Shown here piece by piece: positions 1-8,950 of a stretch of DNA of 64,000 nucleotides. This stretch comes from Dyadobacter sp. NIV53 (GTDB lineage: Bacteria > Bacteroidota > Bacteroidia > Cytophagales > Spirosomataceae): contig NZ_CP081299.1 in NCBI RefSeq assembly GCF_019711195.1, positions 1,922,001 through 1,986,000 on the forward strand, given 5' to 3'. The notes under the pieces are model-generated. The model was not told the origin of the DNA. It was given only the letters and a program-made list of their open reading frames with translations, and ran no database searches. The position numbers were made by a program, and so were the translations under genes. Position 1 is the stretch's first letter. Each line of letters starts with the position of its first letter.

Positions 1-327
1 CGTTTTCATCTTTGTCCCATCTTCTGTGCCAATAAGCGTTACTGTGCAATAGGCAACTCCCGTGGCCTTAGAACCATCAATTAACACGACTGTTTGTTGT
101 CCATTGAAGTGATAAGCCGTTTCAAAATTGCTCAGGAAAGATGTAAACGTATCTTCGATTTCGCTACGTCCGGTCAGGGTTGAAGTCAGCTGACCATCAA
201 AATACAACTCTACCACCCCGTTTTCAGAAAAAAGTAAGGCCTGCTCACGCATCTTTCTTTGATCGCCATAGATGGCGTAGGTGTCAACTAATTCCCTAAG
301 CGCAATTCTATCTTCGATTTGGTTCAT
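1..327 (-). CDS. SnoaL/NTF2-like domain protein (3' end outside window)
   Basis: Partial minus-strand gene; the ATG is at 325-327 and 109 codons are visible before the window edge. The protein opens MNQIEDRIALRELVDTYA and continues with a segment containing LLFSENGVVELYFDG, the usual first half of the SnoaL-like/NTF2 cone fold: an N-terminal helix, then a strand with an acidic active-site region. Members are small isomerases, hydrolases or ligand-binding proteins, so no substrate can be given. It lies upstream of the aldo/keto reductase on the same strand but separated from it in transcription order. NTF2-like genes recur in this window (34.5, 54.9 and 55.3 kb). Confidence 0.7.
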   Translation of the reverse strand, partial: MNQIEDRIALRELVDTYAIYGDQRKMREQALLFSENGVVELYFDGQLTSTLTGRSEIEDTFTSFLSNFETAYHFNGQQTVVLIDGSKATGVAYCTVTLIGTEDGTKMKT

Positions 328-366
328 TGTAATATTTTATGATTATGATTTTATAACGAGGTGGAA

Positions 367-1212
367 TTAAAGTTTTCGTTCACCCAGCCATTTAACCATG
401 GCAGGATCACGATGGTCAAAGAAGCTGCTGGCGTTTGTATCCAGCACTTTGATAGCATCCATATCCTCAGTACTTAGCTGAAAATCAAAAATGTTGAAGT
501 TCTCTGCCATTCTTTCTTTACGTACAGATTTAGGAATGGCGACGACCCCTCTTTGCGTAAGCCAGCGGACTACTACCTGCGCGATCGTTTTGTTATATTT
601 CTTACCGATGGATGCTAAATGCTCGTTTTGGAACAAGCCATTTTTCCCTTCTGCAAATGGTCCCCAGGACTCGATCTGGACATTGTTCTCAACCAGAAAC
701 TTTTGTGCTTCTGTTTGCTGATGAAAAGGATGGGTTTCAATTTGGTTAACAGCCGGAATGATTTCGTTGTGAACAATCAGATCCATAAGTCTGTCGGGTT
801 GGAAATTGCTGACGCCGATTGCTCTGACTCTGCCTTCCTTATACAATTCCTCCATTGCTCTCCATTCCCCATATACATCACCAAAAGGCTGATGGATCAG
901 ATACAGATCCAGGTAATCCAGCTGTAATTTTTTCAGTGAGACTTCAAAGGCTTTTTTAGTGTCCTGATATCCGTTGGACTGTATCCAGAGCTTGGTTGTG
1001 ATAAAGAGATCCTCCCTCGGAACACCGCTCTTTTTAATCGCATCCCCTACTGCTCCTTCATTTCCATAGGAAGCGGCTGTATCAATTAAACGGTAACCCG
1101 ATGCAATCGCATCCAGTACGCTTTGTTCACATTCCTTAGGATCAGGAACCTGAAAAACGCCAAAACCCAGAAGGGGCATTTCTATACCATTATTTAATTT
1201 TACTTTTTCCAT
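367..1212 (-). CDS. Aldo/keto reductase
   Basis: NADPH-dependent carbonyl reductase of the AKR superfamily, close to the 2,5-diketo-D-gluconate reductase group; it should reduce aldehydes or ketones in the cytosol. With the start at MEKVKLNNGIEMPLLGFG the protein has 281 residues, normal for the family. The catalytic tetrad is visible: D44 (RLIDTAASYG), Y49, K74 (TTKLW) and H107 (YLIHQP). The C-terminal IPKSVRKERMAENF is the NADPH phosphate-binding motif. A longer in-frame opening begins upstream at 1296, but those 28 residues have no family match and overlap the regulatory motif, so 1212 is preferred. The upstream region carries the two-part motif shared with two other genes, suggesting AraC control. 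Confidence 0.92.
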   Translation of the reverse strand: MEKVKLNNGIEMPLLGFGVFQVPDPKECEQSVLDAIASGYRLIDTAASYGNEGAVGDAIKKSGVPREDLFITTKLWIQSNGYQDTKKAFEVSLKKLQLDYLDLYLIHQPFGDVYGEWRAMEELYKEGRVRAIGVSNFQPDRLMDLIVHNEIIPAVNQIETHPFHQQTEAQKFLVENNVQIESWGPFAEGKNGLFQNEHLASIGKKYNKTIAQVVVRWLTQRGVVAIPKSVRKERMAENFNIFDFQLSTEDMDAIKVLDTNASSFFDHRDPAMVKWLGERKL

Positions 1213-1239
1213 TTTGTTTTTTGTTTTTGTTGATGATGC

Positions 1240-1307
1240 AAAGTTCCTGACTTGTACTGGCAGATTTAGTATACCAATTCCTGTTTTACCTACCAATATT
1301 CCTGTTG
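1240..1307 (+). promoter_or_regulatory. Two-part TTCCTG motif upstream of the aldo/keto reductase
   Basis: On the plus strand GTATACCAATTCCTG is followed by CTACCAATATTCCTG, giving two TTCCTG boxes about 21 bases apart (two helical turns), with a third TTCCTGA at about 1243. The same arrangement occurs at 6157-6195 and, in reverse, at 10109-10148. It lies 60-95 bases upstream of the reductase start. Tandem direct half-sites at two-turn spacing fit an AraC-type dimer. The binding protein is inferred. Confidence 0.6.
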
Positions 1308-1379
1308 TAAAACTGCATCAAGCCTAAAATTGTCCGCCGCTTTTCCAGTAAGCAATAAATTTTAATAGCTGGTTTCTTC

Positions 1380-3335
1380 CTACTGAACGCCTACAACTGC
1401 ACGGATCATCCCGTCTGCTTTCGTAATCAGGTATAGTTCTCCGTCACTATCCTCAGCTAACCGCAGGTCAATACGACCGGCCCCTGCGATGGCGCCTCTG
1501 CCAGGCAGGCCCGGATTTTTGCCGCCGCGCTTTCGATAAGTTTCTTCCGAAAGTGCCCGAAGTTGGGTGCCAAGTTCGTGAATGGGGGCCAAAGTAAGCG
1601 GGTTACCATCATCGGCCGCCAGCACATCTTTCATGTATGCGTACCAGATACGGCCCGTCGTGATGTCACTGAAAACAAAGGTCTCTTTTAAAGCTGGAAT
1701 TCGTTTCCCACGGTAGGCAAAACCGTTGGCAATCGCATCGCCACCGCCGGGTGCGTGGGGATATGCAACGACCGCATAGGTTGGCTTTACCGTGCCACGC
1801 GTTACTGTGTCTGAGAGCTGAACTGCAATCATATCGTCCGTCGGCAATGGCCCCATCGCGTTACCTTCAGCCATACTCTGGGTTCCCTCCCGTAGCGGAT
1901 AGCCATAGTTAGCTCCCTTTTTGATGATCATCACCGTCTCCCAACTAACGAGTCCAATGTTGAAGGCTAACAGTACTGGCTCGCGTGGGCGTGAAGGGTT
2001 GATATACCAGGTCAGGCGGTGCGGATTACGCAGACCGTATGCCCAGATTTCCTTTCTTGCCCCGGCAACCGAGACGAAAGGGTTGTCGTTGGGAATCCGG
2101 TATTGGCCGTTCTCACTGACCGTACTTACCGAAGCATGCTCGCTCAATGAGGGAATTATGCGAAGAACCTTGCCTTTAAAAGTGTCAAGCCGTTGGGCAT
2201 GCAACCGCATGGGCCCAGGCCGCTCACCCGTACCTGCGTCTCCAATGCCCAGGTACATAACCCGCCAGTCGGCGTCGCCTGGCCGCGCTGTGGGATTGAA
2301 AGTAATTTCATTGAGTGGATGAAAGAGTCCGGGAACATATAGACGAAATACCTCACGTGCCGTACCCTCGAAAGTAGTGTTCCCGATATTCTGATCCTTC
2401 CACTCCACGATAACCAACTCACGTTCGAACCGCACATCGCCGGGAGCAACCGGCTTTGCCAGCGCTGGTGTGGTCTTGTAGTCGGTCAAGTCCAATCCGG
2501 GCACTATGCCAGCCTTCGGGGTTACGGTCTCTTGAGGCGTGGCGGTATTTTCCATGTGGAGCGTATAAAATATTCCGTTTCGCTTATAGTCCGGATCGAA
2601 AACGAAGTTCATCAGACCCGCAGCGTAGCCCATTGTCGACGAGAACTTTGGAAATAATCCACCGTGATCGCCCGTGCCGTTGAAATTCAGATACGTTGTA
2701 AGTTGTTTTGTCTGCTTGTTGAGAATATATAGCGGACCGGTCAGGTCATTTAGGAAGGAACGTCGGCTCCCCGGTTCATCAAGCATGATACTCCCTCGTG
2801 CGAGCACCCCGGCCACGCGGTCGGCCGACATGTCACCGGTAATCGGCATTTCGAGGTAATCGGCTAACTTAAGTGTACGATCAGTGGTCGGAGTGGCAGG
2901 TCCGGTTTTCTTCGGCAGTGCCGCTGTAGATACTGCCCCAGTGGATACTGCCACCCCTTGTGCCGATGCAAGAGAGCGAACATAAGAGACTACATTTCGG
3001 ATCTCGACGTCTGAGAGGCGTCCTTCGAAGGGCGGCATCATCCCCGAAGGAAAGCCTTTCTTGATCAAGGTGAAAACTTCAGCATCAGTAGAACCATGAT
3101 CCCAGGCCTGATCCGTCAGGTTGGGCGGTTGCTTCCCACCCCGCTCGGTAATAATTGAAATTTCGATGCCCGCTTTGACTGCTCCCTGTGCTGCTTCTCC
3201 GTGACAATTTGCGCAATTGACGGTGTAAAGACGCTGTCCGTCAGCTAGTGATTGCCTCGATGTCTGTGATCGACCTGTTGTCGTAAATATGGCGACAAGT
3301 ATAAAAGATGTCGTGAATATATGGGCGATGTTCAT
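1380..3335 (-). CDS. Cytochrome c - glucose/sorbosone dehydrogenase-like fusion
   Basis: A 651-residue exported protein. Residues 1-23 are a signal peptide. Residues about 28-130 form a class I cytochrome c domain with CANCH at 41-45 (CxxCH heme site) and M99/M100 in GMMPPF as likely sixth ligand. The rest resembles the six-bladed PQQ-type glucose/sorbosone dehydrogenase propeller (AYGLRNPHRLTWY, GFAYRGKRIPALK, FSDITTGRIWYAY). The family oxidises aldose sugars in the periplasm and passes electrons to heme c. The gene is the last of a minus-strand run with the esterase at 3395 and the hydrolase at 5012. GC content looks higher than in its neighbours, which may mean transfer. Substrate unknown. 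Confidence 0.85.
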   Translation of the reverse strand: MNIAHIFTTSFILVAIFTTTGRSQTSRQSLADGQRLYTVNCANCHGEAAQGAVKAGIEISIITERGGKQPPNLTDQAWDHGSTDAEVFTLIKKGFPSGMMPPFEGRLSDVEIRNVVSYVRSLASAQGVAVSTGAVSTAALPKKTGPATPTTDRTLKLADYLEMPITGDMSADRVAGVLARGSIMLDEPGSRRSFLNDLTGPLYILNKQTKQLTTYLNFNGTGDHGGLFPKFSSTMGYAAGLMNFVFDPDYKRNGIFYTLHMENTATPQETVTPKAGIVPGLDLTDYKTTPALAKPVAPGDVRFERELVIVEWKDQNIGNTTFEGTAREVFRLYVPGLFHPLNEITFNPTARPGDADWRVMYLGIGDAGTGERPGPMRLHAQRLDTFKGKVLRIIPSLSEHASVSTVSENGQYRIPNDNPFVSVAGARKEIWAYGLRNPHRLTWYINPSRPREPVLLAFNIGLVSWETVMIIKKGANYGYPLREGTQSMAEGNAMGPLPTDDMIAVQLSDTVTRGTVKPTYAVVAYPHAPGGGDAIANGFAYRGKRIPALKETFVFSDITTGRIWYAYMKDVLAADDGNPLTLAPIHELGTQLRALSEETYRKRGGKNPGLPGRGAIAGAGRIDLRLAEDSDGELYLITKADGMIRAVVGVQ

Positions 3336-3394
3336 AATTTTTGTTTCATTAGGTATTACTTACCAACTAAATTCCTGTTTCGAAGCTACACCCT

Positions 3395-4972
3395 CTACTT
3401 TTCCGCAGCCTTTTCCATTACATCCAGCCGTGCTTTCTTTGGATCGGGACCACCTACGGCAGAACCATCGCTCTTAAACTCAATAATCTCACCTTTTTTT
3501 GGATCATAAACGGGCCATTTCGGAAGTCCGCTTCCATTTGGATCCCCGGTTTTAGCAAAATTTGCCCAATAAGTATTCATCATTTTGGCAACTTCCATAT
3601 CCTTAGGTGCGATTGCTGCTCCATCCCGCGAAGTTAGATTGTTGAAGACATAAGCGATTTCGGATGCATGAGATGCACCATATTTCATTCTCTGTTTCAT
3701 CGGCTCAGAAACGTAAGAAAAAAGATAAATAAAGGCCCGGTCGCCTTTGGCTGTATATGTATTTGCAGTGAACCTGGCTGGTTCAGCCCATACCTTATCT
3801 GTATTAACCATCGTAAGTATTTGGGCCAAATCTGCTTTACCTTCCGGATCATAGGCCGTAGCGAGCTCCTTTTTCACAGGCTCAAATTGTGCCAGTAACT
3901 CTTCTTTTGACCTCGCATTGACAAAACCAGCAGGCACTTCTGCACTGTTTGAACCAATTATAAGTGGTACACGTATCTGCCTGCCAGCCTTGTATGCGCT
4001 CTCGAATGTTTCCACAACAAATTTGCCATCCAGGATTGGGCCGGCGTAAATGGGAGCTCCTCCCTGGCCATTGCTTTCTTGTCCGCTATCTACAATATCC
4101 TCTACGGAAAGCGAACGGAGTTTAGTCAAAGCTGCCTCATCTTTACCTTCGATACCATGTTTGACGGCAAAATTTACGCCTATTGTCTCCGCTGAAATAG
4201 GGTAATATTTGTCGGCATTTTCTTTGCTTATTGGTCTGCTTGATAAAACGCCGTCGCGGCCACCGCCGGACTCAATGATTGCTTTTTGAAACAATCCTTT
4301 TGCAGCCGGAATGGTCAGAAGTGAATGCACCGAAACACCGCCGGCAGACTCTCCGAAAATCGTAACATTATTGGGATCACCACCAAATGCTGCAATATTC
4401 TTTTGCACCCATTTGAGCGCAGCAACCTGATCCATATAAGCATAACTGCCCTTTGGTTCGTTTGAATGCTCGTTAGTCAATGCAGGAAAAGCAAAATGGC
4501 CAAGCCGTCCCAGACGGTAATTAAAAGTCAATAGAATGACGCCTTGCTTTGCAAACTGATTGCCGAAAGTTTCAGGGCGGGAGCCGCTGCCTCCCACAAA
4601 GCCGCCACCATAGATCCAGACCATAACTGGTAATTTCGCTCCTGACTTAACACCAGCCGGCTTCCATATATTAAGAAAAAGGCAATCTTCGGATGTGTTT
4701 TCCGCAATCTTTCCCCCAGTACGCGGCCAGGCAGCCTGCGCACAATCTGCACAAAATTTGCTCGCTTCCCGTACTCCTTGCCAGCCAGGAAAGGGTTGCG
4801 GTGGCCGCCAGCGGTACTCTCCTACCGGCGCGGCTGCATAAGGAATTCCCTTGAAGCTGTCGACCTCTCCTTCTGTTGCACCACGAAGGTCTCCGGAATT
4901 AGTATGAACTGTGGGTTGTGCATGCAAACCCAGACTAAAAAAAACGGCTAATCCTGCTATTATTTTTCTCAT
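3395..4972 (-). CDS. Type-B carboxylesterase (PnbA-like)
   Basis: A 525-residue alpha/beta hydrolase with a signal peptide (MRKIIAGLAVFFSLGLHAQ). The family marks are all present: FKGIPYAAAPVG near the N terminus, SEDCLFLNIW, the oxyanion loop YGGGFVGGSG, the nucleophile elbow FGESAGG, an acid in the NSAEVP region and the catalytic His in GASHASEIAYVF. Type-B carboxylesterases hydrolyse short or aromatic esters; here the enzyme would act in the periplasm or on the cell surface. It sits 59 bases upstream of the cytochrome-dehydrogenase gene and 39 bases downstream of another hydrolase on the same strand, so the three probably form an operon. Confidence 0.92.
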   Translation of the reverse strand: MRKIIAGLAVFFSLGLHAQPTVHTNSGDLRGATEGEVDSFKGIPYAAAPVGEYRWRPPQPFPGWQGVREASKFCADCAQAAWPRTGGKIAENTSEDCLFLNIWKPAGVKSGAKLPVMVWIYGGGFVGGSGSRPETFGNQFAKQGVILLTFNYRLGRLGHFAFPALTNEHSNEPKGSYAYMDQVAALKWVQKNIAAFGGDPNNVTIFGESAGGVSVHSLLTIPAAKGLFQKAIIESGGGRDGVLSSRPISKENADKYYPISAETIGVNFAVKHGIEGKDEAALTKLRSLSVEDIVDSGQESNGQGGAPIYAGPILDGKFVVETFESAYKAGRQIRVPLIIGSNSAEVPAGFVNARSKEELLAQFEPVKKELATAYDPEGKADLAQILTMVNTDKVWAEPARFTANTYTAKGDRAFIYLFSYVSEPMKQRMKYGASHASEIAYVFNNLTSRDGAAIAPKDMEVAKMMNTYWANFAKTGDPNGSGLPKWPVYDPKKGEIIEFKSDGSAVGGPDPKKARLDVMEKAAEK

Positions 4973-5011
4973 TTCTTATTGTGTTTATGATGACTTAACT
5001 CCCTTATTCAA

Positions 5012-6022
5012 TTACCGACTCATCTGACTCTTCCAAAAAACCACTGCATTGTTTAGCCAACCTGTGGCATCTGTACCTGTTCCCAGACCAAACCCATGAC
5101 CTGCATTTTTGTACCGTTCATAAGAAACAGTGACACCTGCATTTTTCAGATTTTGAACCCGCCGTTCTACTGTATTTACATTGGCTATCCCGTCGTCGGC
5201 ACTGACGTTGATGAATGTGGAAGGAAAATCCTTGCTGTATGAAGATTGCCCGGTGTAAGAAATAACAGCGGTAACAGGTTTGGGATAATTACCCGGCACG
5301 AAGGCGTTAACGCCGTACTGTGCAATGTTCCCCACCATTCTTGCTCCCGCCGAGCCGACCCATAATGAATAATCTTTGGTATTTACTTTTAATGTGGAAG
5401 CATTTTCGAAAACGAAACGTATCGCATTTGCCAGATCCTCAGTAGCCCATTGTTCACTGCCAATCCGGTAACGTATCACAAAAGCATTGAATTTCTTTTT
5501 GCTGATTTCAGATGCTAATGGAAACCCTTCATGCAACGAACCCACGTAGGCAAATCCTCCACCGGGACAGATTATGGCAAAAGGTGCATCCGGATCTCCG
5601 CGAAAGAAAAACAGTCCGGTATTATTTTTCGCAGGGTCCTGCTTTTTCTGCTGCTCATTATAGAAGCTGTAATAGATAGTTTTGTTCTGGTTCGCATCAT
5701 CAATCAGGCGGTTGAGCGCCTTTACTACGTCATCAGGATTAACAGCATTGTGATAAGGCAACAGGGAGGAAATGTTATTAATTGAAGTTTTATAGTTAGA
5801 TGAATTATTATCCCTTGGCAACATCAATTCACCAAAACCCTTAAATGCCGGATGCCCGGCAATATCCTCAACAAGATCGGCGGCAGTCAGATGCTTGCCC
5901 AATGTTCCGTTGATTGTGGTTTCATCTTGAGTTTTCATTTTATTGTTAAATGCTGAATTCTGTGCTTTGCAGTTTTCTGTGATCATGGCACACAGCAACA
6001 GTATTGTGTTAAATCCAGTCAT
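5012..6022 (-). CDS. Alpha/beta hydrolase (BD-FAE/acetylesterase-like)
   Basis: A 336-residue hydrolase, probably exported (hydrophobic N terminus with Cys near position 17). The core has the oxyanion segment CPGGGFAYVG, nucleophile elbow VGSAGARM, acid SADDG and histidine AGHGFG, the order expected for the feruloyl-esterase/acetylxylan-esterase-like alpha/beta hydrolases. An N-terminal extension of about 130 residues has no recognised domain. It is the first gene of the minus-strand run 6022 to 1380, and its upstream region (6023-6261), shared with a divergent AraC gene, holds the two-part TTCCTG motif, so AraC-dependent induction is likely. Substrate unknown. Confidence 0.8.
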   Translation of the reverse strand: MTGFNTILLLCAMITENCKAQNSAFNNKMKTQDETTINGTLGKHLTAADLVEDIAGHPAFKGFGELMLPRDNNSSNYKTSINNISSLLPYHNAVNPDDVVKALNRLIDDANQNKTIYYSFYNEQQKKQDPAKNNTGLFFFRGDPDAPFAIICPGGGFAYVGSLHEGFPLASEISKKKFNAFVIRYRIGSEQWATEDLANAIRFVFENASTLKVNTKDYSLWVGSAGARMVGNIAQYGVNAFVPGNYPKPVTAVISYTGQSSYSKDFPSTFINVSADDGIANVNTVERRVQNLKNAGVTVSYERYKNAGHGFGLGTGTDATGWLNNAVVFWKSQMSR

Positions 6023-6156
6023 TTTTATTCGATTTAGATTTTATATCATTGCCCTTCCAAACAAATACATTTGTCCTTGATATGAGGATTAAATTTTAGG
6101 ATATTCCCATGCATTTATTGCATTGTAAATGTCGACTTTATTTAATGAGCAAATAG

Positions 6157-6195
6157 TATACAGATTCCTGATTTGTCTACCAATATTCCTGATTT
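6157..6195 (+). promoter_or_regulatory. Two-part TTCCTG motif between hydrolase and AraC gene
   Basis: GTATACAGATTCCTG then CTACCAATATTCCTG on the plus strand, nearly identical in sequence and spacing to the motif at 1271-1306. It is 135-173 bases upstream of the minus-strand hydrolase start (6022) and about 65-105 bases upstream of the AraC start at 6262, so one site could serve both directions. Confidence 0.6.
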
Positions 6196-6261
6196 GGTCA
6201 TAGATATGATCAAAGACCGTATCTAAGCAGTAATTTAGCATCACTAAAATAAGATGAGATT

Positions 6262-7167
6262 ATGGAAGATATAATTCGGTTTGACTCTGTAAGCCAGTAC
6301 AATGCATTCAATCAGCAGGAAACTTTGCACCCGCTGGTAAGCGTTATTGATCTGTCAACAGCAAGTCCCCGGCGAAAAACCAGCCAGTACCTGGGATGTT
6401 ATGGCATTTTCCTTAAAGAGGTAATTTGCGGGGACCTTCGGTATGGTAAAGAATATTACGATTACCAGGAAGGCACGCTGGTTTTCATGGCTCCCGGACA
6501 GGTTTTCACAGTGGAAAATGACGGAGAGCTGTACCAGCCCAAAGGACATGCACTGGTATTTCATCCGGATCTGCTGCATGGTACTGCTCTGAATACAAGA
6601 ATGCATGAGTATTCCCTCTTTGGCTATCAGCTAAACGAGGCACTTCATCTATCGAAGCGCGAAACGCAAATTGTGATGGATTGCCTTGGCAAAATCAGCT
6701 ATGAGCTGGAACGGGCCATCGACAAGCACAGCAAAAAACTTATTGTTGCCAATATTGAATTGTTCCTGGATTACTGCGTGCGTTTCTATGATCGCCAGTT
6801 CATCACCCGTGACACTATTCATAAAGGTTATTTAGCAAAATTTGAGGCACTTTTAAGCAGCTATTTTGCTTCGGATAAACCTCAAACGATAGGATTGCCG
6901 TCGGTCGCATATTGCGCTAGCGAGCTAAATCTATCCCCCAAATATTTTGGTGACCTGGTAAAAAGAGAGACTGGACAATCCGCTCAGGAGTATATACAAA
7001 CCAAGGTGATTGAGGCGGCAAAAGAACGGATATTTGATGGCAGCAAAACCATTAATGAAATAGCTTTTGAATTGGGATTTAAATACCCACAGCATTTCAG
7101 CAGGCTATTTAAACAACATATTGGCCAGTCACCAAACGAATACCGGATATTTAAAGACTTGAATTAA
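6262..7167 (+). CDS. AraC-family transcriptional regulator (copy 1)
   Basis: A 301-residue regulator with an N-terminal cupin-like sensor half (about 1-180; EEGTLVF-type strand at FMAPGQVF) and a C-terminal pair of helix-turn-helix motifs (about 195-298) ending in the AraC signature ELGFKYPQHFSRLFKQHIG and SPNEYR. It shares most residues with the regulator at 8003, so the two arose by duplication and flank the NmrA-like gene. It is divergent from the hydrolase at 6022 and sits beside the proposed operator. The ligand is not predictable; neighbouring esterases and reductases suggest a small aromatic or carbonyl compound. Confidence 0.93.
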   Translation: MEDIIRFDSVSQYNAFNQQETLHPLVSVIDLSTASPRRKTSQYLGCYGIFLKEVICGDLRYGKEYYDYQEGTLVFMAPGQVFTVENDGELYQPKGHALVFHPDLLHGTALNTRMHEYSLFGYQLNEALHLSKRETQIVMDCLGKISYELERAIDKHSKKLIVANIELFLDYCVRFYDRQFITRDTIHKGYLAKFEALLSSYFASDKPQTIGLPSVAYCASELNLSPKYFGDLVKRETGQSAQEYIQTKVIEAAKERIFDGSKTINEIAFELGFKYPQHFSRLFKQHIGQSPNEYRIFKDLN

Positions 7168-7325
7168 AGGCCAGGTAGTATAATCCAGCGACCTTAATCA
7201 GATGATAGCTGATTGAAGTACCGCCTTATGTGATGAAAAAACAGGTACATGCAGGAAATATTGCTAGCCTGACTGAACAATGAAACCATAATGCATTCTA
7301 ATTACTGCTGTTTAATAATTGAACT

Positions 7326-7967
7326 ATGAAAATCTTGATATTGGGTGCCGCTGGCCAGATAGGAAGAATGCTGACCGACTATTTAGTTGAACAAACCGAT
7401 CATCAGCTAGTGCTTTATGCGCGCAGTGCCAACACAAGGTTGAAACCAAAGGACACATCGCGGGTGACGATTATTTCGGGCAATTTCCAGGATCATAAAA
7501 CCTTATTGGAAGCTATGGACGGTGTAGATGTCGTTTATGTAAACGATATGGGAAATAGTAAAAATACCCAAACCATAGTCAATGCCATGAAGGAAGCGGG
7601 GTTAAATCGAATTATTGTAGCTTCTATATTGGGAATATATAATGAAGTACCAGGCGCTTTTGGTAAATGGAACATCAGTATGGTTGGCGCAAACGGTATT
7701 CAAAAACATAGCGAATCGGCCGCCCTGGTAGAAGTTCCTGAATTGAACTACACAATTCTTCGATTAACATGGCTTTATAACCTGGAAGGCAACAAAAAAT
7801 ATCATCTCACCTATAAAGGACAGCCATTTGAGGGAGCACAGGTGACAAGGCAGGCGGTTGCCCAACTCATTGTTGATATAATAGAAGACAAATCCGGAAA
7901 ATACATAAAAACGAGTCTGGGAGTTGGTGAGCCCAATACCAACTGGGATAAACCATCCTTCTACTAA
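7326..7967 (+). CDS. NmrA-like / SDR NAD(P)-binding oxidoreductase
   Basis: A 213-residue Rossmann protein beginning MKILILGAAGQIGRML, a GxxGxxG dinucleotide-binding loop, followed by an acidic/basic second strand (LYARSANTRLK) that suggests NADP preference. The later WLYN in LRLTWLYNLEG resembles the atypical (NmrA/HSCARG-like) SDRs that lack the YxxxK pair. These are quinone/azo-type reductases or redox sensors. It lies between the two AraC paralogues on the same strand, 35 bases before the second, and is probably under their control. Confidence 0.85.
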   Translation: MKILILGAAGQIGRMLTDYLVEQTDHQLVLYARSANTRLKPKDTSRVTIISGNFQDHKTLLEAMDGVDVVYVNDMGNSKNTQTIVNAMKEAGLNRIIVASILGIYNEVPGAFGKWNISMVGANGIQKHSESAALVEVPELNYTILRLTWLYNLEGNKKYHLTYKGQPFEGAQVTRQAVAQLIVDIIEDKSGKYIKTSLGVGEPNTNWDKPSFY

Positions 7968-8002
7968 CGATGTTTTTAAACAAATAATTAACAAAAAGTT
8001 TT

Positions 8003-8908
8003 ATGGAAGATGTACTAAGATTCAAGACAATCCGGGAATATAACGCCTTCAATAATCACACTACGCTTCACCCGTTGGTGAGCATTGTCGATCTTTCAAA
8101 GGCTGATCCCAGGGAACTTCGCCGAATGGCTTACGAGTTTTATGTTGTTTTTCTCAAACAGATTTATTGCGGTGATTTGCGTTATGGACTTAATACATAT
8201 GATTATGAGGAAGGGACACTCATTTTTCTTGCGCCAGGCCAGATTATAGGTGAAAATGACAAAGAAAACATTTATCAGCCACAGGGGTATGCATTGGTTT
8301 TTCACCCAGATCTTTTGCAGGGTACGACGCTTGGACGGCATATGAGTGATTATACATTTTTCTCCTATGAAGTTAGTGAAGCCTTGCATCTTTCTGAAAA
8401 GGAGCGAATGATTGTCAGGGATTGCTTTTCAAAAATTGAATATGAACTGGGACAGGGAATTGACAAACACAGTAAAAAACTTATAGCAGCTAATATTGAG
8501 CTATTTTTGGACTATTGTGTCAGGTTCTACGACCGCCAGTTCATTACCCGCGAAACCGCTAATAAAGGTATTCTGGAAAGATTTGACAGCCTTTTAAATC
8601 AATATTTTCAGTCAGATAAGCCAACAAAAATCGGTCTTCCTACCGTGGCATATTGTGCCGAAGAACTCAACTTATCCTCAAATTATTTCGGGGATCTGAT
8701 AAAAAAGGATACCGGAAAGTCAGCTCAGGAATTCATTCAGATGACGATCATCAATATGGCCAAGGAAAGGGTATTTGACCTGGACAAATCAGTTGGAGAA
8801 ATCGCTTACGAGCTCGGATTCAAGTATCCCCAGCATTTCAGCCGCCTTTTTAAACAGCGGGTGGGACAGACACCAAATGAGTACCGGCTACTTAAAAACG
8901 TCAATTAA
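8003..8908 (+). CDS. AraC-family transcriptional regulator (copy 2)
   Basis: A 301-residue paralogue of the regulator at 6262, the same length, with the shared opening M-E-D (V/I)(L/I)RF and the same C-terminal ELGFKYPQHFSRLFKQRVG signature. Differences cluster in the sensor half (residues 30-130), so the two may answer to different ligands while reading related DNA sites. It follows the NmrA-like gene by 35 bases and precedes an exported hydrolase by 42 bases, making one plus-strand transcription unit likely. Confidence 0.93.
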   Translation: MEDVLRFKTIREYNAFNNHTTLHPLVSIVDLSKADPRELRRMAYEFYVVFLKQIYCGDLRYGLNTYDYEEGTLIFLAPGQIIGENDKENIYQPQGYALVFHPDLLQGTTLGRHMSDYTFFSYEVSEALHLSEKERMIVRDCFSKIEYELGQGIDKHSKKLIAANIELFLDYCVRFYDRQFITRETANKGILERFDSLLNQYFQSDKPTKIGLPTVAYCAEELNLSSNYFGDLIKKDTGKSAQEFIQMTIINMAKERVFDLDKSVGEIAYELGFKYPQHFSRLFKQRVGQTPNEYRLLKNVN

Positions 8909-8950
8909 TTGGTAAAAGCAAACTGGCAGTACTTAATAATAAGAAATTTT

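Noticed and set aside
1213..1296. Longer start for the aldo/keto reductase
   Set aside because: The added 28 residues do not match the family and would be encoded by the proposed operator.
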